A stretch of DNA of 64,000 nt from Fibrobacter sp. UWH6 (GCF_900142465.1 NZ_FRAX01000002.1:1-64000), one strand, 5' to 3'. Positions 38,165-46,705 are shown, counted from the stretch's first letter. Notes: generated from the letters alone by a model not told the origin. Translations and numbers: made by a program.

Positions 38165-39421
38165 TTACCTTAAGTCCTTTTCATTAACTCCATAAAATTT
38201 GATGTCATCAATCCAGATTTCCGTATCAAAATATGCGGAAACTGCGATGTTCGTAGCCTGCTTACTAACGTAATCCCAGCCCATGTTTCCATAGGTGCTG
38301 TCGCCCACCATAAAGTCGGAAGGTTTCACCACCACACGCTCCCATTCATCCGCACCACCAAGGGTGTCCAGGAACACTGCCTTGCCAGAAGTTCCGTCAA
38401 CAATGGCTTCAAGATTGAAGGAATAGGAGCCCATGCCACGAACGAAGTATTCCACGGAATCAATGCCGCTGAAGTCACAAGGATCGGAACTGGAGCAAAT
38501 CCACAGGCCCATGAAAGACCAATGTCCCTGCATTCCAGAAGTTGTCCAGTGGAATGCCTTGCCCTCGCGACCTGCACCGGCATCTACAACGGCCAGGGCG
38601 GCGCTATCTTCAACAGGAGACATGACCACCGTGGTGTCCGTAGGCTTCAAATAAAGTTCGCTAGAATCTCCGGCAAACAGGACGTTAGACTTCAATCCGT
38701 TTTCGAAATCCAGGACATTTAGGTATCCCAGGGGCGCGGAGGAACCCGGTTCCTCGTCGGATGAGGATTCCGACTCATCGCTGGAGGAACTTTCGGCAAT
38801 CTGACCACTAGACGAACTTTCAGGAGCCGCCAGAGGAACAGTCACCAGGTCCTCGACAATAGAATCGCCGGCGACGATTCGAACGCGGTAATCTGCAGGA
38901 GCAAGGCCCTCAATCTTATAGAAGCCTTCGCTATCGGTCTTGACCTTCCGATCGGTACCGTAAACCTGGATCCAGACGCCATCGCTGCCTTCGGGCAAGT
39001 CGATCCTACCCGACATGACACTCAGGGGGCTAACGGCAATTTCAGAGGAATCCCCCATCTTGATCTGATTGGCCAGGAGCAGGGCAAATGCGCCACGGCC
39101 TTCATCCATCACCTCGAGGGTCATGGAATCTGCAAACAATGTATCGACGCGGACAATGCCGACGGAATCCGAGGTAAAGATCCTGACGGCAGTTTCCTTC
39201 TTCAAGACTTCCAAGGCAGGCAGATAGTTCGCAGCCCTCAAGACTGCAGTGGCGTTGGCCACAGGGGCGCCACCTTCGTCCACCACCTGGACCACATAGG
39301 CGTTTTCTGTTTCGACAGTACTGACACCTGCCACCTCGCTATCCGTGGAACAGGCCACAAGCCAGCCGCCCACAAGCCCGGCAACAATGCACTTAAACAT
39401 CTTAACCATACCACACCTCAT
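38165..39421 (-). CDS. Surface lipoprotein with carbohydrate-binding-like C-terminal domain
   Basis: Up to 418 residues. The signal peptide ends in Leu-Val-Ala-Cys. Two small beta-sandwich domains follow (Val-Ala-Asn-Ala-Thr-Ala-Val-Leu, then Thr-Asp-Ser-Glu-Gly-Phe-Tyr-Lys-Ile), then a Ser/Glu linker around residues 195-225. The C-terminal 185 residues form a jelly-roll like CBM11/CIA30-type modules, with Val-Glu-Tyr-Phe-Val-Arg-Gly and Trp-Ile-Asp-Asp-Ile-Lys-Phe-Tyr-Gly. The first ATG at 39421 overlaps the regulator stop in ATGA; ATG codons at 39409 or 39400 are possible starts too. It has the same plan as the lipoprotein at 15542-16966 with a different lectin-like module. Confidence 0.75.
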   Translation of the reverse strand: MRCGMVKMFKCIVAGLVGGWLVACSTDSEVAGVSTVETENAYVVQVVDEGGAPVANATAVLRAANYLPALEVLKKETAVRIFTSDSVGIVRVDTLFADSMTLEVMDEGRGAFALLLANQIKMGDSSEIAVSPLSVMSGRIDLPEGSDGVWIQVYGTDRKVKTDSEGFYKIEGLAPADYRVRIVAGDSIVEDLVTVPLAAPESSSSGQIAESSSSDESESSSDEEPGSSAPLGYLNVLDFENGLKSNVLFAGDSSELYLKPTDTTVVMSPVEDSAALAVVDAGAGREGKAFHWTTSGMQGHWSFMGLWICSSSDPCDFSGIDSVEYFVRGMGSYSFNLEAIVDGTSGKAVFLDTLGGADEWERVVVKPSDFMVGDSTYGNMGWDYVSKQATNIAVSAYFDTEIWIDDIKFYGVNEKDLR

Positions 39422-40308
39422 TTTTTTACCCCTTTGGTGGCAGCGGCCTTGCCCGCCACACCTCCATTCTTGACAGCGGTCTTGCCCGCCACCGCGTCCA
39501 TGTCGGCCACCGGGAACAGCGAGAACATGAACTGCATCACCTTGGTAGGCTTCTGCACCTCTTCTACGCGTTTCTGCACCTGGCGGCGGAATTCCAAGGT
39601 CATTTCCTTCAGGTCGTTAAAGCAATCTTCATCTACGCCCACCAGCAGCGACGACATATTTCGCCGGTCAGGTTCGATGGTAGCCAGGGCATTCTGAGCC
39701 AGAGCCAGCAACTGGTTCTGGTAGCTGCGAATGGCAGTCACCTTGGCGGTACCCGACGAGGTAAAGTTAGCCTGCCCCACCGCAAACCGTTCCGACGCCA
39801 GGGGCGTAATCAGTTTTAGTTCCTTCAAGACGCGGATGGCTTCTTCCACCTGTTCCTTGGAAACCACAGGCGTAATCTGCTTCACCAGCTGGGACACCAC
39901 CGCCGAGCCGTTGTTCATCTCGATCAGGGTTCGCACCACCGGAATCCACCACTTGCCTAAAAACAGAAGCTCGTTGGTATTGAGTTGGCGCATCTTGACG
40001 TCCTTCAGGGACAGCGCCATCTTATAAAGCTTATCCTTCTTGGCGGGGGATTTCGTCTTGGAAGCCGCCACCAGGATTTCAAAAAGTTCGCCACTTCGGC
40101 CCTTCAGATCCAGCAGGTCCTTGACCAGGGGGATGCTGCGATTGGGCAAGTGAAGTTCCTTGTTCAGTACGCGGAACATCTGACTGGTTTCAAGGCCAAG
40201 TTTCTGCCCCATCATCTTATAGGAATACAGGGGCAACTCCAGCTTGCGCTGGGCATAGTAATTCTTCAGCAGATCCCTGTAATCACCAATTTCGTCGATA
40301 TTCAGCAT
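39418..40308 (-). CDS. TIGR02147-family (DUF4423) transcriptional regulator, copy 2
   Basis: A 296-residue paralogue of the protein at 14682-15542. The opening Glu-Ile-Gly-Asp-Tyr-Arg-Asp-Leu-Leu-Lys-Asn-Tyr-Tyr matches the family, a helix-turn-helix-like segment follows (Met-Gly-Gln-Lys-Leu-Gly-Leu-Glu-Thr-Ser), and Trp-Trp-Ile-Pro-Val-Val-Arg near 120 is the DUF4423 marker. The last 30 residues are an added Gly/Ala/Lys tail. The stop overlaps the start of a lectin-like lipoprotein gene, as in the first pair. A perfect inverted repeat lies 80 bp upstream. Confidence 0.8.
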   Translation of the reverse strand: MLNIDEIGDYRDLLKNYYAQRKLELPLYSYKMMGQKLGLETSQMFRVLNKELHLPNRSIPLVKDLLDLKGRSGELFEILVAASKTKSPAKKDKLYKMALSLKDVKMRQLNTNELLFLGKWWIPVVRTLIEMNNGSAVVSQLVKQITPVVSKEQVEEAIRVLKELKLITPLASERFAVGQANFTSSGTAKVTAIRSYQNQLLALAQNALATIEPDRRNMSSLLVGVDEDCFNDLKEMTLEFRRQVQKRVEEVQKPTKVMQFMFSLFPVADMDAVAGKTAVKNGGVAGKAAATKGVKK

Positions 40309-40387
40309 AGGCCCTTCTTAATTCTATATAATTTCCCATCTATAAGATAGATTCGCCTCCTGATTTTTTGCCCCCGTTAAAAAATGC

Positions 40388-40408
40388 CCTTTGCAAAAAT
40401 TGCAAAGG
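40388..40408. promoter_or_regulatory. Perfect inverted repeat upstream of TIGR02147 copy 2
   Basis: CCTTTGCAA and TTGCAAAGG flank AAA. A shorter ATCTAT/ATAGAT repeat lies nearby around 40339-40355. Both are in the promoter region of the regulator gene. A 27-codon frame at 40384-40467 on the plus strand overlaps but has no ribosome binding site and is probably chance. Confidence 0.5.
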
Positions 40409-40478
40409 ATTTGTTGGATCAAGGGGTTACCGCAGACGGTCAAGAAGCTAACTTAAAGGTATCGTAAAACCACACCAC

Positions 40479-40510
40479 AAAAAGCCCCGGGAAGGTCCCG
40501 GGGCTTTTTT
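40479..40510. terminator. Perfect terminator after the TIGR02145 lipoprotein gene
   Basis: Perfect 14-bp arms (AAAAAGCCCCGGGA and complement) with a three-base loop and T runs on both strands. It lies 25 bp beyond the stop of the leftward gene. Confidence 0.9.
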
Positions 40511-40534
40511 TAAACAGTCAGAATTCCCTACGGC

Positions 40535-41764
40535 TTACGGAGCGCTGTAATCAAACCAGTCGTAGTATTCCAGGTCTTCGTCATAGGTGCAGACCACCAC
40601 TACATCAAGATCTGCTATGTAGGCGGTAGTACCCTCCATATCTTCATCGCAAGCATACACACCCAAGTCGTCAACCTCATCCAGCACGAGATCATAGCTT
40701 CCGGAATCGCCACTAGAGCTGGCAGGAGTTACGCTGGAGCTAGAAGGCAGAGTGCTGGAGCTGGAAAGATTGCCGTCATCATCGTCGTCATCATCGTCGT
40801 CATCATCGCTGGAAGAAGAGCTAGGCGGAGTAATATCTTCTTCGTCCATCCACATGTAGTCTTCCAGGTCATAATCGTAAGCGCAGATCAATTCCTGCTC
40901 CACGTCCTTGATGTAGGCAGTCTGACCCTTGGTCTTTTCGGAGCAGGCATACTTAGAAAGATCAGAGGATGTCATCACTTCTACATCGTACTTGGAATTG
41001 ACAGACCTGTCATTGACACAACGCACGGAACGGTAGATGGACTTTTCCAGGGTATTCTTCCTGACACCGCCATCGGTGCTGGTAAAGCGCCAGCTGATAG
41101 CGTTTTTCAGGTCAAATTCATCGGAACTCCAGAAGGAGGCGTAATCATCCTGCTCCAAAAACTCGTTACCCTTCTTGTAGCCGGAAGCCAACACGCGGAA
41201 ACCATACTTGTCGGTTCCGTTACCGTCATCATCCCAGCTAAAGGTTGCCTTCAACTTCTTGCCGGGGTCACTTCCCACAGCGTCAAACAATTCCTGCCAT
41301 TCATCCTTAGAAGGCAAATGCCACCCATCGGGGCAGACATCCTGGGCATCGCCCCAGTAATACAGGGCGCCGTAATCTTCACAGTTGTCTGTCTTGTCAT
41401 CATAGCAGAAAGAATTGGAGGACTTGTAGTTCAGGTTTTCCGCCATCCAGAGCTGATTACCGATAGTCACGGTCTTGTAACGTTTATTATCGCGGCTGTC
41501 CTTAAAGTCACTGTAGGAAATGGCCGGATTGAATTCTTCAAAATCAACCTCTTCGGAAGAGGAACTCGCGCGCACGGAACTGCTGGATTCCAGATCGTCA
41601 TCAGCTTCGTTGTCAATCTTGGCGCTGGAAGAAGAAAGGATTTCTTCCTGTTCTTCGCTCGCACTACCGTTACCGCTATCGCCGCAAGCCACAAGGCCAA
41701 AAGTGAGGGCACTGCAAACGCCGGCCACACAGCCAACATAAAGAGCATTCTTCAAGATAGTCAT
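40535..41764 (-). CDS. TIGR02145 (Fibrobacter major paralogous domain) lipoprotein
   Basis: A 409-residue lipoprotein from the ATG at 41764, which has AGGAGG upstream; the open frame beyond is not used. The lipobox is Leu-Val-Ala-Cys, then a Ser/Glu/Asp linker. The TIGR02145 domain covers about residues 85-265, with Val-Thr-Ile-Gly-Asn-Gln-Leu-Trp-Met-Ala-Glu-Asn-Leu and Cys-Pro-Asp-Gly-Trp-His-Leu-Pro. Two related 45-residue modules follow, each with two Cys and ending Tyr-Met-Trp or Tyr-Asp-Trp, joined by a Ser-rich and eleven-Asp linker. The domain family is abundant in Fibrobacter outer-surface proteins; function is not established. Confidence 0.85.
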   Translation of the reverse strand: MTILKNALYVGCVAGVCSALTFGLVACGDSGNGSASEEQEEILSSSSAKIDNEADDDLESSSSVRASSSSEEVDFEEFNPAISYSDFKDSRDNKRYKTVTIGNQLWMAENLNYKSSNSFCYDDKTDNCEDYGALYYWGDAQDVCPDGWHLPSKDEWQELFDAVGSDPGKKLKATFSWDDDGNGTDKYGFRVLASGYKKGNEFLEQDDYASFWSSDEFDLKNAISWRFTSTDGGVRKNTLEKSIYRSVRCVNDRSVNSKYDVEVMTSSDLSKYACSEKTKGQTAYIKDVEQELICAYDYDLEDYMWMDEEDITPPSSSSSDDDDDDDDDDDGNLSSSSTLPSSSSVTPASSSGDSGSYDLVLDEVDDLGVYACDEDMEGTTAYIADLDVVVVCTYDEDLEYYDWFDYSAP

Positions 41765-41858
41765 AAAACCTCCTAATGATATCGCAAAGATAAAAAAATT
41801 TTTTGAGTCCTCCGTAAAAATGGATCCAACGACCTTTTTTTCTATCTTTTTTATCGCT

Positions 41859-42761
41859 ATGGCTAACATCGGATATAGTTTTCTGCTTATTCTGGCGGCC
41901 TTCATCTGGGGAACGACCTTTGTGGCCCAGGCAGAAGGCAATTCTGCAGGCCCCTTCGTTTTCACCTGCACCCGCAATCTCATTGCCGCCGCACTGCTTT
42001 TCGGCCTAGCCAAGACCCTTGATGCCACTGGCAAAAGCCCTCGGCGTCCCGCCACTCCTGCCCAGCGCAAGAAACTCTGGAAGGCAGGCATTCTCTGTGG
42101 CATCGCCCTAACCTTCGGAACCAACTTCCAACAGCTGGGACTGTACCTAGGGACTTCCGCCGGAAAATCCGGATTCCTGACCACCTGCTACATTATCCTC
42201 GTGCCGGTCTTAAGCGTATTCATCGGGAAAAAAATCAACTTAAAGTCCTGGATTTGCGTAGGCATCACATTGGTGGGCCTCTATATGCTCTGCATCAAGG
42301 ACGGCTTCACAGTCGAAGTTTCTGATGGGGTGCTGTTGCTGTGCGCGCTATCTTTCGCCATCCAGATCCTATTCGTAGACAAGTACGGCCCCGACGTAGA
42401 TAACGTCCGCCTTTCTGCCATACAGTGTCTAGTGGCCTGCGTCCTTAGTGCCGCCCCCATGTTCCTAGTGGATATGGAATGTTCGGCTGCGGGCATGGTC
42501 CGTGCCGTAGAAATTTACTCCCACGGATCCGCCTGGATTCCGCTGCTTTATGCCGCCGTACTTTCTAGCGGTGTGGCCTTTACCTTGCAAATTGTGGCCC
42601 AGAATAAAATCAAGCCCACCATCGCCTCGTTGCTCATGAGCCTGGAATCGGTGTTTGCGGTTCTGGGAGGCTGGGCCGTGCTGGGAGAACAGCTGACCCT
42701 TCGCGAGGGCCTTGGCTGCATCATCATGATGGTAGCCGTCATTCTCAGCATCAAGAAATAG
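41859..42761 (+). CDS. DMT-superfamily (EamA) transporter
   Basis: A 300-residue membrane protein with about ten hydrophobic segments in two EamA halves. Ile-Trp-Gly-Thr-Thr-Phe-Val-Ala-Gln near residue 15 and Gly-Gly-Trp-Ala-Val-Leu-Gly-Glu near 275 are characteristic. These proteins export metabolites, amino acids or drugs; the substrate is not predictable. The ATG at 41859 is preferred to 41820 because it places the first membrane segment as in relatives. The following paired-hairpin element probably ends transcription. Confidence 0.82.
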   Translation: MANIGYSFLLILAAFIWGTTFVAQAEGNSAGPFVFTCTRNLIAAALLFGLAKTLDATGKSPRRPATPAQRKKLWKAGILCGIALTFGTNFQQLGLYLGTSAGKSGFLTTCYIILVPVLSVFIGKKINLKSWICVGITLVGLYMLCIKDGFTVEVSDGVLLLCALSFAIQILFVDKYGPDVDNVRLSAIQCLVACVLSAAPMFLVDMECSAAGMVRAVEIYSHGSAWIPLLYAAVLSSGVAFTLQIVAQNKIKPTIASLLMSLESVFAVLGGWAVLGEQLTLREGLGCIIMMVAVILSIKK

Positions 42762-42788
42762 CTCGTCCGAAAGGACAGGGGGCAAAAA

Positions 42789-42995
42789 GGCAGTGGAAAA
42801 GAGAAATTCCACTCCATTTCCACCGCCTTTCTTTTAATTTGTATCAAACAAACTCTCAAAACAAGACAAATTTTACCTCAAACAGGGGTAAAAATGCAGA
42901 AAAACACAGCCTTACCCCACCTCTGGCCCCCAATTTTGCGAACGAACAAACAAAAAGGCAGTGGAAAATCGGTTCATACGCCCTTTTCCACCGCC
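42789..42995. repeat. Paired-hairpin element, copy 3 (207 bp, diverged)
   Basis: Hairpins at 42789-42827 and 42957-42995 have the same GGCAGTGGAAA/TTTCCACCGCC arms as the copies at 19826 and 21118, with T runs after them. The spacer keeps a recognisable CACCTCTG-CCCCC-ATTnT-CG and AACAAACAAA pattern before the second hairpin, but is otherwise changed. It lies between the transporter gene and tRNA-Leu. Confidence 0.8.
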
Positions 42996-43036
42996 TTTTT
43001 TCATTACCTCCGCGAGGCATCTCCATCTCCAAGCAT

Positions 43037-43069
43037 AAAAAAAAGACCTCTCTTTCGAGAGGTCTTTTT
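43037..43069 (-). terminator. tRNA-Leu terminator
   Basis: GACCTCTC pairs with GAGAGGTC around a TTTC/GAAA tetraloop, with T8 on the minus strand directly after the tRNA 3' end. Confidence 0.9.
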
Positions 43070-43072
43070 CAG

Positions 43073-43156
43073 TGCGGATGAGAGGACTTGAACCTCCACA
43101 ACCTTGCGATTACTAGAACCTGAATCTAGCGCGTCTACCAGTTCCGCCACATCCGC
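43073..43156 (-). tRNA. tRNA-Leu (anticodon CAG)
   Basis: An 84-base class II tRNA. The acceptor stem GCGGATG pairs with CATCCGC with discriminator A. The D arm has GGCGGAACTGGTAGACGC, the anticodon stem CTAGA/TCTAG encloses TTCAGGT with CAG, a variable arm of leucine type follows, and the T loop reads GGTTCAAGTCC. CCA is not encoded. TTGACA lies at 43200-43195 on the minus strand as a possible -35 box, with no clear -10. Confidence 0.95.
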
Positions 43157-43220
43157 ATGTTCGTGTGCCCAAATTTTGAAAATTATTTGCGATTTGTCAA
43201 GGGTAAAGGGCAAATTTTAT

Positions 43221-44000
43221 TCATTTTTCATTAAAAATTTCCAAAATCCAGTCTTTTTGATGACTTTTCCAGTAACTCCAGTCATGTTCACCGGCCGGAT
43301 CGAACTTCATATCGCACTGAAGAGAGGAATTTGCCTCCGCTCCCTGGTCCAGGGAATTGCAAAAGCGGGTAATCCAGGGAACTGTCACATCGGCAGGATA
43401 CAGCCGGTCGGAACCGCCCTGAATAAAACGCCAACGTCCGGTTTGCAGACGACGTTCCCGGGCAATTTCTGCGGCATCGCCAAAGGCGGCCCCATAGGAA
43501 CTGATCAGCAGTCTGGATTTCACCTGTCGACGGCCCCACAGGGAATAAGCCATTACACCCAGCGCCCCGTCTGAAATTCCCACCAGGTAGATGTTATCGA
43601 TAGGGTAACCACGACGCCCCGCAATGGAATCCAGGGCCGCATCCACCCAACCAACAGCCACGGGAGTTACCCAATGGTCCTGCTTACAGGCAGACGCACT
43701 CATTACGATAAAACCGGGAAGCAGCTCCGCCATATCGCCGCCTGCAACCAACCCCTTTTCACAATTGCCGCTAGTCATACCGCCGTGGAACCACACGGCA
43801 ACAGAACGGTGATCATTGCCCTTGTTTTGTCCGTTAGACTTTAAATTCCAGACGCCCACCAATCCCTTTTTAGGAGCAGACATGCCCGAAGCTGAGCCAT
43901 AGGCGACCACGTTCAAGGTATCTTCGGCGGAGGATCCCCAGCACGAAGCCGCAAGGCCCACCACAAGAAATAGCGCCCAGACGGACTTAAAAAATTTCAT
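43221..44000 (-). CDS. Secreted alpha/beta-hydrolase-fold protein
   Basis: A 259-residue exported protein. The signal peptide ends around Ala-Ala-Ser-Cys, a weak lipobox. Phe-His-Gly-Gly near residue 72 could be the oxyanion region, Gly-Ile-Ser-Asp-Gly-Ala-Leu-Gly near 141 is a nucleophile elbow (Gly-x-Ser-x-Gly), and Gly-Glu-His-Asp-Trp-Ser-Tyr-Trp near 238 supplies the His. The layout is like polyhydroxybutyrate depolymerase or feruloyl-esterase-type proteins. A cell-wall acyl ester is a plausible but unproven substrate. It is the last of three leftward genes spaced 0-3 bp apart. Confidence 0.68.
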   Translation of the reverse strand: MKFFKSVWALFLVVGLAASCWGSSAEDTLNVVAYGSASGMSAPKKGLVGVWNLKSNGQNKGNDHRSVAVWFHGGMTSGNCEKGLVAGGDMAELLPGFIVMSASACKQDHWVTPVAVGWVDAALDSIAGRRGYPIDNIYLVGISDGALGVMAYSLWGRRQVKSRLLISSYGAAFGDAAEIARERRLQTGRWRFIQGGSDRLYPADVTVPWITRFCNSLDQGAEANSSLQCDMKFDPAGEHDWSYWKSHQKDWILEIFNEK

Positions 44001-44003
44001 TGG

Positions 44004-44534
44004 CTATGCCCGCTTTTTAACAAGCCACATGATCAAGAGCACCAGCGCAGCCAGGGCCATCGACCCCACAATGCCGCAACCGATAAAGGCATAATAGACC
44101 TGGTAATCCATCACCAGTTCATCAAAGCTCAGTTCCCCATCCATAGACGAAATGGAGTGTACTACAAACAAATTGCTTTTTACTCGTACAGCCGTAATCT
44201 GCAACGGAATATCCCCAGCATCCATAGCGGCAAAACTGTACCATTCAGCCATATCATCCATCATGTCCTTGGAAGCATACAGCACGAAATTCACATTGTC
44301 GTCACCGTTAATCTGGAAGTTGGTCTTGTCAAAAAAGGGAATGTCCGTTCCGCCAAAGATGCTTGGAATCGAGGCGTGGGTCACCGTACCATAGAAAAGC
44401 TTGTCTTCTTCCGTAAATCCCTTGAGGGCAGGCATCATATAGGAAAGCAGCCAGCCCGCCAAGAACAGCAGCAGGAAGGCGAAATGCAAATAGGCCGGTT
44501 TACGGGAGGTATAGAAACAGAACATAAAACCCAC
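44004..44534 (-). CDS. Two-helix membrane protein of a three-gene operon
   Basis: Up to 176 residues from the GTG at 44534, which overlaps the previous stop in TAGTG; an ATG at 44525 is also possible. A helix near residues 15-33 and another near 147-169 bracket a periplasmic domain of about 110 residues with many acidic and aromatic residues. No family is recognised. The layout matches its upstream neighbour and suggests a membrane complex. Confidence 0.55.
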   Translation of the reverse strand: MGFMFCFYTSRKPAYLHFAFLLLFLAGWLLSYMMPALKGFTEEDKLFYGTVTHASIPSIFGGTDIPFFDKTNFQINGDDNVNFVLYASKDMMDDMAEWYSFAAMDAGDIPLQITAVRVKSNLFVVHSISSMDGELSFDELVMDYQVYYAFIGCGIVGSMALAALVLLIMWLVKKRA

Positions 44535-45343
44535 TAGTCAATATTTTTAGAACGGAAGATAAAGAAAAATGTAGAAAGCAAAAGCACCAGACTCAAGAAA
44601 TAGAAGGCCATGGGAATCCTGGATTTCAGGGAAAGCTCATCCATATTCTGGGACTGGAAGAACTGGATCATGTCTTCACAATACATAGCCGCCATGGAAT
44701 TGTCGAAACGGCTCCAGGCCAGGGCAAGTTCCTCGTTTTCACGAGACAGCTTGATAAAGTCCGTCTTCAAGTTCTGGGGCAAGCGGGCAATTTCATCTTC
44801 ACTTAGAGATCCCAAGCCCACCAGGTATCCGGCACGCATGGAATCCAGGGACATCACCATCTTTTGATGAAGGGAGCCTTCCAATTCCATAACCTGGGAC
44901 CGCACCCCTTCCAGCTGATGATTCCAGGCCATTCGACCGGTCGTATAGCGGCGCATTCCCGCCACCTTGCTCAGCACTTCCTTTTCAAAGCGGGACACGG
45001 ACTCGTAGGACGGGACCTTTACACCAAGACCGCGAATGTTATCCATTTCCCTTGAAAAGGAAACGGCCATTTCCCGCAGGTTCATGGTCTGGGCCTGCAC
45101 AAAAACAGAATCCGCTCCAAAGCCGATGCGGACACGTTCCATGCCGCGCATGGTAAAAGCTTCCTGCAGCTGGTAATCCGTCAGAGATTTCAGATGACGG
45201 GAGTAGATAACCAGTTGCGGCTTCTGGGAAAAATAGAACAGCGCCGTAAGCCCAACCGTAATGGCCAGGACAAGCCAGACCCAGGGCGTACGGACCCGCG
45301 TATTGAAGGTATCGGCAAGCTGTTTATTCTTAATATCTAACAC
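44534..45343 (-). CDS. Two-helix membrane protein with helical periplasmic domain
   Basis: A 269-residue protein starting at GTG 45343 with AAAGG upstream. One membrane helix lies near residues 20-40 and a second near 240-262. The periplasmic part is mainly helical (Met-Asn-Leu-Arg-Glu-Met-Ala-Val-Ser-Phe, Met-Glu-Leu-Glu-Gly-Ser-Leu) and may form a coiled coil. No family is recognised. It is the first gene of the operon and diverges from the YwqK-like gene. Confidence 0.55.
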   Translation of the reverse strand: MLDIKNKQLADTFNTRVRTPWVWLVLAITVGLTALFYFSQKPQLVIYSRHLKSLTDYQLQEAFTMRGMERVRIGFGADSVFVQAQTMNLREMAVSFSREMDNIRGLGVKVPSYESVSRFEKEVLSKVAGMRRYTTGRMAWNHQLEGVRSQVMELEGSLHQKMVMSLDSMRAGYLVGLGSLSEDEIARLPQNLKTDFIKLSRENEELALAWSRFDNSMAAMYCEDMIQFFQSQNMDELSLKSRIPMAFYFLSLVLLLSTFFFIFRSKNID

Positions 45344-45376
45344 AACACGAAATTACCTTTTTCTACTTTAGTTCGT

Positions 45377-46705
45377 ATGAGAGCTTTTCGATTTACAGCT
45401 GTTTTTCGGGTCATTTCCCGCTTTTCTGCAACCTTTGCCGTCTGCGGAGCACTCTGCAGTTGCACAATCGAACGAGCCGAAGAAACCATTCTGGCCACCC
45501 ATGCCAATGGCGCCAAGAAAACTTCCATCTGGGTTTACCCCAATGGCGAAATTCTAAAGCGCAACGAATGGTACTCCGACGGAATCAAGGAATACGAAAT
45601 TCCCTACAAGGATAACGAGCCCGACGGTGAATTCAAGCGCTGGACGGGCTACGGTGACCTGGTTCTCGAAGGGGAATACAAGAAGGGCTTACGCCACGGA
45701 AAATGGATCAGCTATTACGGCGGACATTTCAACAAGAAGAAGGAAGCCATCCGTTACTACAAGGAAGACCACCCTGTAGGCGACTGGGAAGGCTGGCACT
45801 TTAATGGTGAAAAAGCATTTGAAGAACATTATAACGAGAACGGAGATTCCGTTGGCGTCTGGAAGAAATGGGACGAAAACCGAACCTTGGTTGAAGAAAA
45901 TAGCTGTTTTGGAAATTCAGGAAAGGACATTGAAACTATCGGGCCGCAGAGTTTCTTCAAAAGATATCGTCCCGACGGGACCCTGGAAATGTTCTACACA
46001 TGCAAGCACGGCAACAAAAACGGCATCAGCTATAGCTATTACTCCGACGGCAAGAAAGTGGAAATCTCCGAAACCTGGAAAGACGGCAGACTGAACGGGC
46101 CTCGTACTCTTTATTATGGCAATGGACAAGTTCAAAAACAGGAATATTGGAAACACGGTATTCGAGATTCCCTTTGGATTTGGTTCGACATAGACGGAAA
46201 TCGAATTGCAAGCAGTATAGTCCACAACGGCGATCGTTACTCACCCTATCGTGTAGATTACGGAATTTGCGGAAGCGAAATTTGCGCAGAATCCACATTT
46301 GTAAAGGTATGGACAGAAAATCATGAATTACGCAACTTGAACGTACACCATGAATTCGTTCTGAACAGGACATTGTGGTTCGTAAAAGAAAACAAATCTC
46401 TGCGCTACGAAGAGATTTGGGATAAGGGCGTCTTACGGCAGAGTCGCAGCTTTTTTCCTGACACGACAAATAGCGGCGTGGAATACACGAAACTCGCCAA
46501 TGAAGGTTTCTGGGAAGGAGGAAAGCGAAACGGCATCTGGCGCAACTGGTACAAGAACGGCGTGCTGAAGGATTCCCTCACCTACGTCAACGGCGAGCGC
46601 GTTGGCGAGCAATTCGGCTACGATTCCACCGGCAAGCTGACCATCCACAAGACCGAGAACGGGAAGAACAGGCCCGTTATCATGCACATTCCAGGAGTCA
46701 ATTAA
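45377..46705 (+). CDS. YwqK-like lipoprotein with many MORN-variant repeats
   Basis: A 442-residue lipoprotein. The signal peptide ends in Leu-Cys-Ser-Cys with basic residues at the start. The body is about ten repeats of the pattern Tyr-x-x-Gly-x-x-x-x-x-x-x-x-Trp-x-x-Gly, with Gly-Lys-Trp-Ile-Ser-Tyr-Tyr-Gly and Gly-x-Trp-x-x-Trp blocks. A less repetitive part covers about 285-375, and two repeats close the protein. The family label antitoxin is traditional and not supported by context: no toxin is nearby. It is a larger relative of the protein at 22951-23577. Confidence 0.7.
   Translation: MRAFRFTAVFRVISRFSATFAVCGALCSCTIERAEETILATHANGAKKTSIWVYPNGEILKRNEWYSDGIKEYEIPYKDNEPDGEFKRWTGYGDLVLEGEYKKGLRHGKWISYYGGHFNKKKEAIRYYKEDHPVGDWEGWHFNGEKAFEEHYNENGDSVGVWKKWDENRTLVEENSCFGNSGKDIETIGPQSFFKRYRPDGTLEMFYTCKHGNKNGISYSYYSDGKKVEISETWKDGRLNGPRTLYYGNGQVQKQEYWKHGIRDSLWIWFDIDGNRIASSIVHNGDRYSPYRVDYGICGSEICAESTFVKVWTENHELRNLNVHHEFVLNRTLWFVKENKSLRYEEIWDKGVLRQSRSFFPDTTNSGVEYTKLANEGFWEGGKRNGIWRNWYKNGVLKDSLTYVNGERVGEQFGYDSTGKLTIHKTENGKNRPVIMHIPGVN

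Noticed and set aside
40384-40467. A 27-codon small gene followed by a perfect terminator
   Set aside because: No ribosome binding site; it overlaps an inverted repeat, and the terminator is explained by the leftward lipoprotein gene.
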